From CAZVBV01 sp964509975 (GTDB taxonomy: Bacteria > Patescibacteriota > Gracilibacteria > UBA4473): DNA of 49,405 nt. The position numbers and the translations under genes were made by a program. This document shows positions 15,521 to 24,494 of the stretch, piece after piece (position 1 is the stretch's first letter; the number at the start of each line of letters is the position of its first letter). The stretch lies in NCBI GenBank assembly GCA_964509975.1, contig CAZDZO010000007.1, forward strand, positions 1 through 49,405. Reading direction: 5' to 3'. The notes below the pieces were generated by a model, which did no database searches, was not told where the DNA came from, and was given only the letters and a program-made list of their open reading frames with translations.

Positions 15521-17008
15521 TTATTTCCCTTTCCCCTTTCCTTTAAATTTATCCATACTATCACGTAGCTCTATCGTGATGGGTGTTCCGAAAAATCCGT
15601 ATTTTTCTCGAATTTTATTTTCCAAATAACGACGATAACTGAAATGAAATGCTTTTACATTGTTCACAAAGAACAAAAACTTTGGAGGATTGGTGTCCAC
15701 TTGTGAAAGATATTTTATCGTTCCTTTTTTATTTCCCGCCATCGGTTGCACATGTCCAAAATATACCTCAGGCACAAATGCATTGAGTTCTGAAGTACTA
15801 ATACGCTTCTGGCGTTCTTTGACAATCGCTACGGCAGATTTGAGAACATCTTCAATTCCTTTTCCTGTTTTTGCTGAGAAAAAAAGCACTGGTGCCCATG
15901 GCAAAAATGGAATTTCTTTCGACAAATAATGCCAGTAATTTTTTCGCACATCATCGAGCTCTTCTCCCCACATTTTCACGTGATCAAGTTCTCGCTCATC
16001 AGATTCATCTTCTTGTCGAGCTTTTTCTCGCACCAAGTCGAACTTGTTCACACAAACAATAAGTCCTTTCCCCGCTTCGACGATTTTTCCCGCAATAGCA
16101 AGATCCTGATGCGTTACTCCTTCTAAGGCATCAATCATCAAAGCGCACACATCAGATCGCTCAATCGCATCTGCAGACCGCACACTTCCCCAAAATTCCA
16201 ATGATTTTTTCTCATCTTTTTTTCCTCCCTTAGAATGTGTTTTTCCTGGACGACGCAGTCCCGCTGTATCAAGAAAAAGAAATTGATGTGTTTCTCCGTC
16301 CTTTTCCCATAAGAAATCAGTATCAATTGTGTCCCGAGTAGTCCCAGGAACACTTGAAACAACTGATCGGCCTTGTCCAATGAAGGCATTCATAAGTGAA
16401 CTTTTTCCGACATTCGGTCTCCCGACAAAGGCAAGTTTAATATCATTTGTTTCTTCTTCAGCAATGGTTTCTACAAATCCGGCTTCTCTCAATTTGGTTT
16501 CAATTGCATCTTCAAGATCAAACACTCCTGTATAATTTTTGGCAGAAATAGGAAGCGGTACGCCAAACCCAAATCGAGTAAGTTCAAGTACACGATCAGT
16601 CTTTCCGTCATCAAGTTTATTCGCTACAAAAACAAGGGGCACTTTTGATTTTCGCAATTTTTTTACCACTTCTTCATCATCAAAAGTCATTTCTTCTTTT
16701 CCATCTATCATGAACAAAATGAGGTCAGCATTTTTAATGGCACTTTCGACTTGAAGTTGGATTTGTGTTTCAAGATCATCTCCTTTTTCATTTGTTAGTC
16801 CTGCTGTATCAACAAGCCAAAAAGAAAAATTCGTTACCTCGCCTTCTTCGTTTTGCTCTCCCGAAAGCGTCACTTTTTCCATAAGTTGGTCACGAGTGGT
16901 CCCCGGAATATCAGATATAATAGCCTTCTTTGCTTTTACAAAACAATTAAAGAGCGTTGATTTTCCAACGTTCGGGCGACCAATAATGGCGACTATGGGG
17001 AGATCCAT
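15521..17008 (-). CDS. der: ribosome-assembly GTPase Der (EngA)
   Basis: A double-GTPase needed for 50S subunit assembly, 495 residues. Both G domains are complete: G1 GRPNVGKSTLFNCF and GRPNVGKSSLMNAF, DTAGL twice, NKLD and NKFD as G4, and SAK as G5. A C-terminal KH-like domain (about 400-490) ends in a Lys/Gly tail. The second G domain has a longer basic insert after switch II (RRPGKTHSKGGKKDEKK). The predicted -10 box is only 8 nt from the ATG, so the transcript probably has little or no leader. Confidence 0.97.
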   Translation of the reverse strand: MDLPIVAIIGRPNVGKSTLFNCFVKAKKAIISDIPGTTRDQLMEKVTLSGEQNEEGEVTNFSFWLVDTAGLTNEKGDDLETQIQLQVESAIKNADLILFMIDGKEEMTFDDEEVVKKLRKSKVPLVFVANKLDDGKTDRVLELTRFGFGVPLPISAKNYTGVFDLEDAIETKLREAGFVETIAEEETNDIKLAFVGRPNVGKSSLMNAFIGQGRSVVSSVPGTTRDTIDTDFLWEKDGETHQFLFLDTAGLRRPGKTHSKGGKKDEKKSLEFWGSVRSADAIERSDVCALMIDALEGVTHQDLAIAGKIVEAGKGLIVCVNKFDLVREKARQEDESDERELDHVKMWGEELDDVRKNYWHYLSKEIPFLPWAPVLFFSAKTGKGIEDVLKSAVAIVKERQKRISTSELNAFVPEVYFGHVQPMAGNKKGTIKYLSQVDTNPPKFLFFVNNVKAFHFSYRRYLENKIREKYGFFGTPITIELRDSMDKFKGKGKGK

Positions 17009-17016
17009 GTGAGCCG

Positions 17017-17044
17017 AGTGTACTTAACAATTGACAATTGGCAA
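17017..17044 (-). promoter_or_regulatory. der promoter, near-leaderless
   Basis: On the minus strand, -35 TTGCCA (17039-17044), 16-bp spacer, -10 TACACT (17017-17022); the der ATG follows 8 nt later, so transcription would start at or next to the start codon. Confidence 0.55.
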
Positions 17045-17119
17045 TTTTCGATTTCAGATTTTCGATTTTTCGATTTAAAAACTTTTAACTATAAACTATT
17101 AACTATAAACTGTTCTCAC

Positions 17120-18388
17120 ATGCTTTCTTTGCTTCGAAAATTGATTCCCGAACGTTCCCCATTGCGTCTCGCCTACCACAAAGCAATGGCTGTGTTCTTT
17201 GCATATTGGTATCGATTTCCTGGGAAAAAAATGAAAATCGTGGCAATCACAGGAACCAGTGGAAAATCTACCACTGCAGAACTGATGTGGTTTGGGCTTC
17301 AGAAATCAGGCAAAAAATGCGGGATGTTGTCCGGAATTCAGTTTCATTTTGGAGATGAAACGCTTCCCAATCATACACTTCGTACCACGCTTTCTTCACG
17401 AAGAACACAAAAATATTTGCGTCATATGGTGCGAGAAGGTTGTGAAATTGCAGTCCTCGAAGTTTCTTCACATGCTATTGATCAGCACCGACTCTGGGGA
17501 GTTCCGGTTGATATTGCCGTACTCACAAACGTTGCGAACAATGAACACCTCGACTATCACAAAACCTTTGCTGAGTATGTGCAAACCAAAGCAAAGATGT
17601 TTCTTTCGGCTCAAAAAGTTGTCCTCAATCAAGATGACGAGCAAAAAGAAGTTTTTGAAAAAATGGCAGGAGGTGCAAAGCACACGTATGGAATCAAAAA
17701 AAAATCTGATATTCAGGCTACAAAACCAAAGTTTACACCTGATAAAATTTCTTTCGATTTGAAAATGAAGGAAGAAAAGATTCACATTAATGTGCCTTTG
17801 GTCGGACGACATAATTTAGAAAATTTACTCGCGGCCATCTCAGTACTGCATCTTGAGAAAGTGCGGCTAAGTACTATTCAAAAAACCTTTGAAAACTTTA
17901 AAAGCATTCCCGGACGACTGGAAATTATTCAAGAGGGCCAACCTTTTTCCGTTATTGTTGATCACACGTACAAACCACCAGCTCTACGAGCGGTACTTCA
18001 AACTTTGAAAAAAATGATTCCAGGTCGACTCATTGTCGTCTGGGGAGGGACCGGAAGTCGTCTCCCTTCTTTCTGGGAAGAAGCGGGACAAATCCTTGAT
18101 GAACTGGCTGATGAAATAATACTCACAACCGATGATCCATATAAAGATGATCCCAAAAAAATTGCACGCATTGTTCGACAACAAATTCATCGAAAAGAAG
18201 GAGACCGATTCTTTGAAATTGAAGATCGATACGAAGCCATCCGATACGCTCTTCTTACTGCGGAAAAAAAAGACACCGTTCTCATTGCTGGACGCGGACA
18301 CGAAGCCACACAAACTATTGGCAAAAAAGTAATTCCTTTTGATGATCGAGCCGTTGCACGAGAGATTTTACAAACAATGAAGAATTAA
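17120..18388 (+). CDS. murE: MurE-like Mur ligase (UDP-MurNAc-tripeptide synthase type), short N-terminus
   Basis: Adds the third residue of the peptidoglycan stem peptide. The ATP loop is AITGTSGKSTTAELM, and VLEVSSHAIDQHRLWGV, LTNVANNEHLDYHKT and VDHTYKPPALRAVLQTL are MurE marks. The family's DNPR-type specificity motif reads TTDDPYKDDP, lacking the Arg of diaminopimelate-adding enzymes and closer to the DxPxxDDP of L-Lys type. At 422 residues it starts about 37 residues before the P-loop, so most of the UDP-binding N-terminal domain is absent. The upstream in-frame codons come from AT-rich repeats and are not counted. Confidence 0.85.
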   Translation: MLSLLRKLIPERSPLRLAYHKAMAVFFAYWYRFPGKKMKIVAITGTSGKSTTAELMWFGLQKSGKKCGMLSGIQFHFGDETLPNHTLRTTLSSRRTQKYLRHMVREGCEIAVLEVSSHAIDQHRLWGVPVDIAVLTNVANNEHLDYHKTFAEYVQTKAKMFLSAQKVVLNQDDEQKEVFEKMAGGAKHTYGIKKKSDIQATKPKFTPDKISFDLKMKEEKIHINVPLVGRHNLENLLAAISVLHLEKVRLSTIQKTFENFKSIPGRLEIIQEGQPFSVIVDHTYKPPALRAVLQTLKKMIPGRLIVVWGGTGSRLPSFWEEAGQILDELADEIILTTDDPYKDDPKKIARIVRQQIHRKEGDRFFEIEDRYEAIRYALLTAEKKDTVLIAGRGHEATQTIGKKVIPFDDRAVAREILQTMKN

Positions 18389-18425
18389 AAAATTATGAAT
18401 TACGGATAAATTTTTAAATTCGCAA

Positions 18426-18454
18426 TTGAAATTTGTGTATTAAATTGGTACACT
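18426..18454 (+). promoter_or_regulatory. frr promoter
   Basis: -35 TTGAAA (18426-18431), 17-bp spacer, -10 TACACT (18449-18454). The leader ends in the pyrimidine run TTTTTTACTCCTTCTTTTT directly before the ATG, nearly identical to the pepA leader. Confidence 0.6.
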
Positions 18455-18481
18455 CACCGCGATTTTTTACTCCTTCTTTTT

Positions 18482-19027
18482 ATGATTGAATCACTCTACC
18501 AACAACTTCAACAAACTATTGAGCACCTTCGTCAAGAATTTGGAGGTCTTCACACTGGTCGTGCTAATGTCGGAATGGTCGATGACTTACAAGTAGAGGT
18601 GTACGGATCACATATGCCACTTAAAGGAACGGCAAACATTTCTTGTCCAGATGCTCAAACTATTCGGATTGAGCCATGGGACAAATCTATTATTGGAGAT
18701 ATTGAAAGAACTATTCGCGATGGAGATCTTGGTCTCAATCCCCAAAACATGGGGGAACATCTTCTTATTCCTGTCCCTCCAATGACGGAAGAACGTCGAC
18801 AACAAATGGTAAAAAAGGTGCACCAATCCGCAGAACAATCTCGAATTTCTGTTCGAAATATTCGTCAGGATATTTTGAAAAAAGTAAAACATCAAAAGGA
18901 TGACAAAGAACTTTCCGAAGACGAAGCAGCTCGACTGGAAAAACAAATTCAAGAGAAAGTAGATGATGCAAACAAAACACTGGATGAAGTAACGAAAAAC
19001 AAGGAAACAGAAATTACTACCATTTAA
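18482..19027 (+). CDS. frr: ribosome recycling factor
   Basis: Splits the post-termination ribosome together with EF-G. 181 residues, the usual length. The three-helix bundle and the small beta domain are recognisable: FGGLHTGRANVGMVDDLQVEVYG, IRIEPWDKSIIGDIERTI, DLGLNPQNMGEHLLIPVPPMTEERR, and then the long helical C-terminus rich in Lys/Gln/Glu. It is followed 6 nt later by ftsQ on the same strand. Confidence 0.97.
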   Translation: MIESLYQQLQQTIEHLRQEFGGLHTGRANVGMVDDLQVEVYGSHMPLKGTANISCPDAQTIRIEPWDKSIIGDIERTIRDGDLGLNPQNMGEHLLIPVPPMTEERRQQMVKKVHQSAEQSRISVRNIRQDILKKVKHQKDDKELSEDEAARLEKQIQEKVDDANKTLDEVTKNKETEITTI

Positions 19028-19033
19028 TTTTGT

Positions 19034-19900
19034 ATGTCTAGGCGCCATAAATCACAACGGCATCGTCGAGAATTCTTGATCGATTCCAAACCGACACGAA
19101 CGCGTCGTACAAAAAAGGTGCGAAATCGTTTTTTGAACATGCTTTCTCGTATCCTTCTTTTGCGACAAATAACCCTCTTGTTCCGCACATCTGTGATCTT
19201 CAGCGTCGTATTTTCGATGATGACATTATTTATCATATTTGCTTTGGCAACCCCTTATTTTCATCTCAAAAAAGTTTCCGTTGTTCGAGACAATCCCAAT
19301 CTGGATGTCGCCCAAATCGAAAAAAGTTTGGAAGAATTTTATGGAAAAAACATACTCTTTCTTGCTCACAAAAATGTGCGTGAGAAATTATCCGCTGATT
19401 TTCCAGAGTTTCGAAATATTTCTGTTAATGAAAATTGGCCCTCGGAAATCGAGTTACACATTAAAATTTCACCGCCTCGATTTAACCTACTCAATACGGA
19501 AAGTGCAAACTTTTCTGTTATTTCCGAAGATGGTGTTATTTTACAAGAAGAACCAGATGAAAACCTTCCTGTTCTAAAGATTTTTCAATATGAAAAACCC
19601 ATTTTGGTGCGACAAAAATTCATTTCCAAAGAAGATCTCGATAACATCGAACAAGCCGAAAACCGACTCGAGCAAGAAATAAAACTTCCGCTGAATGCTT
19701 CTCATTTGTATTGGAAAGCACGTGAACTGCATCTTATTTCTCAAGGCGACATGGCTATTTGGATTGATCTTTCTCAAGATATTGAATCACAGATGCGAAA
19801 ATTAGAATTATCCGCTCAAGAGATAGGACTCTACACCAATCGCTTTGAACATATTGACCTTCGAATTCCAAAGCAGATTTTTTGGAAAAGAAAATTGTAA
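19034..19900 (+). CDS. ftsQ: cell division protein FtsQ/DivIB-like
   Basis: A bitopic divisome protein of 288 residues. It has a very basic cytoplasmic N-terminus (RRHKSQRHRREF), one membrane helix (about 52-75), and a POTRA domain beginning FHLKKVSVVRDNPNLDVAQIEKSLEEFYGKNILFL, followed by the FtsQ beta domain (INISPPRFNLL type, ENWPSEIELHIK, VISEDGVIL). It lies 6 nt after frr, an uncommon operon partner. The family match is by POTRA pattern and topology rather than by strong identity. Confidence 0.82.
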   Translation: MSRRHKSQRHRREFLIDSKPTRTRRTKKVRNRFLNMLSRILLLRQITLLFRTSVIFSVVFSMMTLFIIFALATPYFHLKKVSVVRDNPNLDVAQIEKSLEEFYGKNILFLAHKNVREKLSADFPEFRNISVNENWPSEIELHIKISPPRFNLLNTESANFSVISEDGVILQEEPDENLPVLKIFQYEKPILVRQKFISKEDLDNIEQAENRLEQEIKLPLNASHLYWKARELHLISQGDMAIWIDLSQDIESQMRKLELSAQEIGLYTNRFEHIDLRIPKQIFWKRKL

Positions 19901-19928
19901 TATTCTTCTGCATCTTTCGTTTTTCTCA

Positions 19929-19956
19929 TTGAAGAATTATAATTTTGTCGTACAAT
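19929..19956 (+). promoter_or_regulatory. pepA promoter
   Basis: -35 TTGAAG (19929-19934), 16-bp spacer, -10 TACAAT (19951-19956); leader ends TTTACTCCTTCTTTTCT before the ATG at 19985, with no Shine-Dalgarno. Confidence 0.6.
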
Positions 19957-19984
19957 CTTCCCACTTATTTACTCCTTCTTTTCT

Positions 19985-21424
19985 ATGAAAGTTTCACTGG
20001 CTGCCAAAATCACAACTACTGATGCGTTATTCGTTTTTATTCCTCAAAAAAAATGGAATAAAAAACCATTTGGAAAACTCCTTCCAATGACGTTAGAAAA
20101 ACAAATTACCGAACGATTTAAAGCAAAAGATTTTGAAGGAAAAAAAGGAGAAATAATTCAATTATTTCCGTCTTTCAAAGGAGCGAAGAAAACATTCCTT
20201 GTGGGAATCGGAGAAGAAAAAGAAAAATCTGAACTCCGAAAAGTTGCGGGGTCAGCTATTCGAAAAGTAAAAAAAGGGAAACTGGAAAAAGTAACATTTC
20301 TCCTTCCCGAAAAAAGAGATGTATTGAGAGTGGTATCTGGAGCAATTTTGGGAAATTATGAATTTAAAATCGGAGACACGAAGGAACAATTTTCTCCAAA
20401 AACACTGACTATTGTTAGCAACGAAAAACACAGCAAAGCGACGTTGAATAATGAGATTGTTCTTTCTGAAGCCACAAATTTCACACGAGAACTTATCAAT
20501 TTGCCAGCGAATATGATGACACCAGTTATCTTGGCAAAGAAAGCAAAGAAGATTGGAAAAGGAACCGCCCTGTCAGTAAAAGTGATGGGAGAAAAAGCTA
20601 TTACGAAATTAAAAATGGGAAGTTTCGCTGGAGTCGGACAAGGATCTCACGAAGAATCTCAATTGATTGTACTCGAATATATGGGAGGAAAAAAATCAGA
20701 AAAACCAATCGCTTTTGTTGGAAAGGGGGTGTGTTTTGATTCAGGAGGATACAATATCAAACCGACTGGTCACATTGAAGAAATGAAATCTGACATGGGA
20801 GGCGCCGCAACGGTCCTCGGTCTCTTTCAGTGGATTGCAAAAACAAAACCAAAGAAAAATATTATTGGTGTTATTGGAGCCGTTGAAAATCTCGTTTCAA
20901 GTAATGCATACAAACCGGGTGATTATCTCACGGCAATGAACGGAAAAACAATTGAAATCACCAATACCGATGCAGAGGGGCGACTCGTTCTCGCCGATTG
21001 CTTGTACTATGCCGCCACGAAATACAAACCAATGTTTATGATTGATATTGCAACATTGACTGGATCGGCTATTGCAGCTTTGGGATACGATATCACCCCT
21101 ATCATGGGGAATAATAGTGCAAAGATCCAACAAGTTCGAAACGCCGCAGAAATGGCCGATGAAGATGTTTGGGAACTCCCCATTACCGATAGTTTCCGGG
21201 AAAAGGTGAAGGGAGGAAATACCGATCTTCTTAACTGGACGCCTAATGTTTCCGCAGGAAGTCCAATGGCAGGAGCTTTCTTGGAACAATTTGTTGAAAA
21301 AACTCCATGGGTACACATTGATACCGCCGGAACCGCCTTTCATACAAAGAGCGAAGATGCGATCACTCCAAAGGGAGCGACGGGGGTCATGGTGCGAACC
21401 CTGAAACACTTGGTTCAGGCGTAA
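19985..21424 (+). CDS. pepA: leucyl aminopeptidase, M17 family
   Basis: Cytosolic zinc/manganese aminopeptidase of 479 residues. The M17 signature NTDAEGRLVLADCLYYA is near residue 324. The first metal-binding strand is FVGKGVCFDSGGYNIKP, with EEMKSDMGGAATVLG next. The N-terminal macro-like domain is short and Lys-rich. The C-terminal catalytic domain continues with MIDIATLTGSAIAALG and ends GATGVMVRTL. It has its own promoter with a pyrimidine-rich leader and is convergent with the GIY-YIG element. Confidence 0.96.
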   Translation: MKVSLAAKITTTDALFVFIPQKKWNKKPFGKLLPMTLEKQITERFKAKDFEGKKGEIIQLFPSFKGAKKTFLVGIGEEKEKSELRKVAGSAIRKVKKGKLEKVTFLLPEKRDVLRVVSGAILGNYEFKIGDTKEQFSPKTLTIVSNEKHSKATLNNEIVLSEATNFTRELINLPANMMTPVILAKKAKKIGKGTALSVKVMGEKAITKLKMGSFAGVGQGSHEESQLIVLEYMGGKKSEKPIAFVGKGVCFDSGGYNIKPTGHIEEMKSDMGGAATVLGLFQWIAKTKPKKNIIGVIGAVENLVSSNAYKPGDYLTAMNGKTIEITNTDAEGRLVLADCLYYAATKYKPMFMIDIATLTGSAIAALGYDITPIMGNNSAKIQQVRNAAEMADEDVWELPITDSFREKVKGGNTDLLNWTPNVSAGSPMAGAFLEQFVEKTPWVHIDTAGTAFHTKSEDAITPKGATGVMVRTLKHLVQA

Positions 21425-21442
21425 GGAAACTCCAATTTAAAA

Positions 21443-21787
21443 TCAAAATCCCCCGTCATCCTCGCTTGGCGAGGATCCGAAGAGGTCGCTTTCGATTATA
21501 ATTTCAGAAAAAACATCTGTTAACATTTTGTTCTTTGTTTGAATAAGTTCTAACTTTTCTTTTCTTGTCATGTTTTTTAATTGTTTCTCTCTAATTATAG
21601 CTTGGAAAATAGTTTCACAGTATTCGTAATATAAGAGCTTTGTGAGTTTGTATTGTTTCGTAAACCAGCAACCTTTTCCTTTTTTGTGTTCGAGAACTCT
21701 TATTGGTAGATAATTAGTAACGCCTACATATAACGTAGGACGATCATTTCCCATGATATAAATTCCAGGTATTTTCATTTCACTCAT
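21443..21787 (-). CDS. GIY-YIG family endonuclease (putative mobile element gene)
   Basis: A single-domain GIY-YIG nuclease. Seen: PGIYIMGN (GIY), LYVGVTNYLPIRVLEHK (YVG in place of YIG, catalytic Arg) and AIIREKQLKN (catalytic Glu). The ATG at 21787 (MSEMKIPG) is chosen; a longer reading frame would only translate the flanking hairpin. The last dozen codons also run into the downstream hairpin (GSSPSEDDGGF). The gene is bounded by inward-facing TCAT-hairpins on both sides, and a decayed relative lies at 24495-24648. Likely a selfish or mobile element rather than a host repair gene. Confidence 0.85.
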   Translation of the reverse strand: MSEMKIPGIYIMGNDRPTLYVGVTNYLPIRVLEHKKGKGCWFTKQYKLTKLLYYEYCETIFQAIIREKQLKNMTRKEKLELIQTKNKMLTDVFSEIIIESDLFGSSPSEDDGGF

Positions 21788-21829
21788 CCCTGCACTATTT
21801 ACAGGATTGCCGCCAAGCGGCAATGACGA
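21453..21829. mobile_element. hairpin-bounded GIY-YIG element
   Basis: The left hairpin is GTCATCCTCGC-TTG-GCGAGGATCC (stem 21458-21465/21469-21476). The right hairpin, read inward, is GTCATTGCCGC-TTG-GCGGCAATCC (stem 21806-21813/21817-21824). Both start GTCAT, have the same GC-TTG-GC tip and point inward like terminal inverted repeats around one GIY-YIG gene. Related ends bound the short elements at 32246, 34879 and 42942. Confidence 0.6.
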
Positions 21830-21855
21830 AATTTAATGATATTTTAATATATTTT

Positions 21856-23952
21856 TTATCGAACAATTGATCCCGTTGTTTCGAATCCTGGAGGTGGTGC
21901 CACCGAAGCCTTTCTGTCTATTCGAATGACAGTAGAGTTTTTATTATCATCACAATCATCAGCACTTGTAAGGGGGAGCACTTTCGGCACACAATTCGTC
22001 CAATTATCAACCGGATTCCCATTCATGGTAAGTACCTCTTGGTATTGTCGTACGAAATGAAGGTCATACTTTCGAGCCAAATCATGATCAGTTGTTGTTC
22101 CCCAAGGAAGATAGTACGTCTCTGTTCCAGCACCTTCATCGAGTGATATTGATCCTCCTAGTGTGTTTTGAGAGAATAGTGTTCCCGTTAGAAGGAGTTG
22201 TACAATGTTTTCTCCTTCCGCATTCGAAGAGTTTCCTACGGTCGGATCTGGATCATTATTCGTCATCAATCCTCCATCAGCGTAGTAGGATCCCACCATA
22301 GTTTTTATCGTTGGTCGTACGAAAATATTTCCATCGGTATGATCATCCTGTGCATCATTCATTAAAATAACTCCAAAAGAGTCTTCTGGATTCGCGTACG
22401 TCATATCTCCATCAACAATAAAATTCCCGTTTCGAATAATAAGAGTTTTTCGCCCCTCTGGAACATCGCCCCCTGTGAAAACGACATTATCCCCTTCTAC
22501 TTCCACAATTACAACATCATACGTACTAAACCAGTTGGAATCAAAATTCCCACCGACTTCTCGAACATTACTAGATCCCCGAGAAAGACGATACACATTT
22601 TCTGTAATTTGATCTCGCAGTTTCGCAGTCAATTCGGAAACATTAAAAGTACCTGTTCCAGGTTGAATTTCCATTTGATCCAAGTTTCCAATCACTCCAC
22701 CTTCGATATCAGCTCCTACGATTGCAACTGTTATTTCTGTGTTATACCCAATCACATTTGCAATTTCTCCGCCAAGTTCAGTATCAAATCCAGTTCCTCC
22801 CGCTGGATAAGAAATCGTGGAACCAGAAACATCATATTGAATTCCCGTTGTAAGTCTGAGAATTTGATCCTCTTCATATTCCATTTCGGGTTCTAGCGCT
22901 ATATGTGTGATTACGTCCGTAGTATTAAGCCCTGTCAAAGAGATGCCTCCCAGCGCAATATCCAGATCTGTGTTGGTATAGACAAGATTATCATTGTATT
23001 CATTAAGTCCTCCTGATCGTGCATTGGGTCCATTTACAAGATCGTTTTCTGTTAAATCAAGCGTAATCGTTCCTTCGTCAGCTATCTCTCCTGACCACGC
23101 AAATCCAGCCCCACTCGGCGTAAGTTCAAAAAGATTCATGAAAGTAAGTCCCTCTGTTGTAATCGTTCTATTAAGAACTTCACCCAATGCTCCATCTGCA
23201 CCGATATCAAAAATCGAAACATTAAAATCAAGCGCGCGATCTACGAGTTTTGAAAAATACGTTTCCACTTTTTCAAGTGTTGGAGCCAGTGCTTGCAAAG
23301 AAAAATCAAAATCACCCGTTACACTGTTGAGTGTAAATGCCATTTTTGGACTACTAATACCATCTCCCAAACGAAGACCATCAATAAAGTCTACTCCTGT
23401 ATTAGCGTCTGTTGCAAAATTTGCGGTTGTGAGCTGAATATCGGTGAGTTGTGTAATTTGAGTAACTGGGTTTTCAAATTCGTCACGAAGTTCAAGCGTC
23501 AAATCACATTCATCTACATTATTCGCTTTAATTCCATCTGGACAATCCGTTTTTACGACAAGAGAAAGTGTTGGATCTACATCACTCGCTTTTACGCGAA
23601 ATTCATATGGGCCTTCATCATTTATGTTTCCCGCATTATCCTCTAGATGAATCGTAACCGTATAGTCTCCTGATTGCTGAAAACACGTATCGATAGAAAC
23701 ACTCGGATCGGGAAGAGACACTGCTGTAATTCCTAACTCAAGGAAAGATCCAATCGCTGGACTCAGTGTATCACCAAAACAAGAAAATCCTGGTGGATCG
23801 ACAACCCCTACTTCTGGTGTAAAAGCAACCTGCACATAAGAGTTCGACACATTAATATCGGAGGCCACTACTGGAATGGCAAAAACATTCAACGTTATTC
23901 CGCTGGTAAGCCCCAGAAACAGTCCGAAAACGAATATTTTTTTTAGATTCAT
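21856..23952 (-). CDS. secreted surface protein
   Basis: A 698-residue exported protein of unknown role. It has a signal peptide (MNLKKIFVFGLFLGLTSGITLNVFA) and then an Ig-like or beta-rich domain with YTVTIHLEDNAGNINDEGPYEF. Acidic strand-rich repeats follow. A C-terminal domain (about 480-660) has LIIRNGNFIVDGDMTYAN, SFGVILMNDAQD, LLLTGTLFSQNTLGG and KYDLHFVRQYQE, a pattern seen in secreted CPR proteins with parallel-beta or adhesin-like folds. The start is the ATG at 23952; the upstream TTG is in the leader. Its promoter, leader and first residues are duplicated at the 27.4-kb gene. Confidence 0.8.
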   Translation of the reverse strand: MNLKKIFVFGLFLGLTSGITLNVFAIPVVASDINVSNSYVQVAFTPEVGVVDPPGFSCFGDTLSPAIGSFLELGITAVSLPDPSVSIDTCFQQSGDYTVTIHLEDNAGNINDEGPYEFRVKASDVDPTLSLVVKTDCPDGIKANNVDECDLTLELRDEFENPVTQITQLTDIQLTTANFATDANTGVDFIDGLRLGDGISSPKMAFTLNSVTGDFDFSLQALAPTLEKVETYFSKLVDRALDFNVSIFDIGADGALGEVLNRTITTEGLTFMNLFELTPSGAGFAWSGEIADEGTITLDLTENDLVNGPNARSGGLNEYNDNLVYTNTDLDIALGGISLTGLNTTDVITHIALEPEMEYEEDQILRLTTGIQYDVSGSTISYPAGGTGFDTELGGEIANVIGYNTEITVAIVGADIEGGVIGNLDQMEIQPGTGTFNVSELTAKLRDQITENVYRLSRGSSNVREVGGNFDSNWFSTYDVVIVEVEGDNVVFTGGDVPEGRKTLIIRNGNFIVDGDMTYANPEDSFGVILMNDAQDDHTDGNIFVRPTIKTMVGSYYADGGLMTNNDPDPTVGNSSNAEGENIVQLLLTGTLFSQNTLGGSISLDEGAGTETYYLPWGTTTDHDLARKYDLHFVRQYQEVLTMNGNPVDNWTNCVPKVLPLTSADDCDDNKNSTVIRIDRKASVAPPPGFETTGSIVR

Positions 23953-23976
23953 TTTTGTTTTTTTATTCTGCAAAAT

Positions 23977-24004
23977 ATTGTACGTCTTTTCCTTTAAAAT
24001 CCAA
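23977..24004 (-). promoter_or_regulatory. promoter of the 698-aa surface protein
   Basis: -35 TTGGAT, 16-bp spacer, -10 TACAAT on the minus strand; identical boxes and spacing occur before the 1566-aa gene. Confidence 0.65.
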
Positions 24005-24016
24005 AATTTTCTGCTG

Positions 24017-24054
24017 TTTGGGATCCGGATCCGCCTTCGGATCCGGATCCCAAA
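24017..24054. repeat. 17-bp stem hairpin of GGATCCGGATCC
   Basis: TTTGGGATCCGGATCCG and its exact inverse are separated by CCTT, between the divergent surface protein and cupin genes. Only half of this structure is present at the second copy (27322-27339). Confidence 0.85.
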
Positions 24055-24095
24055 AACGATTTGCCTTTTTAGATATAAAAAAATACATTCTCCCT

Positions 24096-24494
24096 GTGAA
24101 AAAATTTGAAGTCATTTCGTTTCCTCATTTCTCCGATGACAGAGGAGAAACCATTCCCTTTGAACTCGATGAGAGTTTTCCTTTCCCCGTAAAAAGAGTG
24201 TACTTGGTGACTGGACAACAAAATCAAACTCGAGGAGGCCATGCACACACAAAAGAAGAAGAAATATTTGTGGCCGTTTCTGGAACCGTGAAAGCTTTGG
24301 TAAATGATGGCACGAAAGATCAAGAAATTATACTCGACGCAAAAAACAAAGGCCTTCTTATTCGAGCCAATTGTTGGCATGAGTTTACTGATTTCTCAGA
24401 TGATGCGGTTCTTTTGGCATTTTCTTCAACTCATTACAATGGTCGAGAAGAGTACCTTGAAAACAAGGAACAATTTGAAAATATTAAAAAATAG
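24096..24494 (+). CDS. cupin sugar 3,4-ketoisomerase (FdtA/QdtA/WxcM-like)
   Basis: A small cupin of 132 residues that in its family converts dTDP-4-keto-6-deoxyglucose to the 3-keto sugar, a step toward amino-deoxysugars for surface glycans. Seen: SDDRGETIPFELDESFPFPVKRVYLV, TRGGHAHTKEEEIFVAVSGTVKALVNDG and WHEFTDFSDDAVLLAFSSTHYNGREEYL. The conserved His pair (GHAH) and the aromatic C-terminal D-x-Y equivalent are present. The GTG at 24096 gives the normal family length; upstream codons would translate the hairpin. No dTDP-sugar genes are adjacent, so the substrate is inferred. Confidence 0.88.
   Translation: MKKFEVISFPHFSDDRGETIPFELDESFPFPVKRVYLVTGQQNQTRGGHAHTKEEEIFVAVSGTVKALVNDGTKDQEIILDAKNKGLLIRANCWHEFTDFSDDAVLLAFSSTHYNGREEYLENKEQFENIKK

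Larger units (their letters stand above)
23921..24054. repeat. inverted duplication, copy 1 (promoter plus signal-peptide start)
   Basis: Read on the minus strand, from the GGATCCGGATCCC tract through promoter, leader and the first 10 or so codons of the 698-aa gene, it matches 27322-27436 on the plus strand with about seven differences. It contains -35 TTGGAT (23999-24004), 16-bp spacer and -10 TACAAT (23977-23982). Confidence 0.85.
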
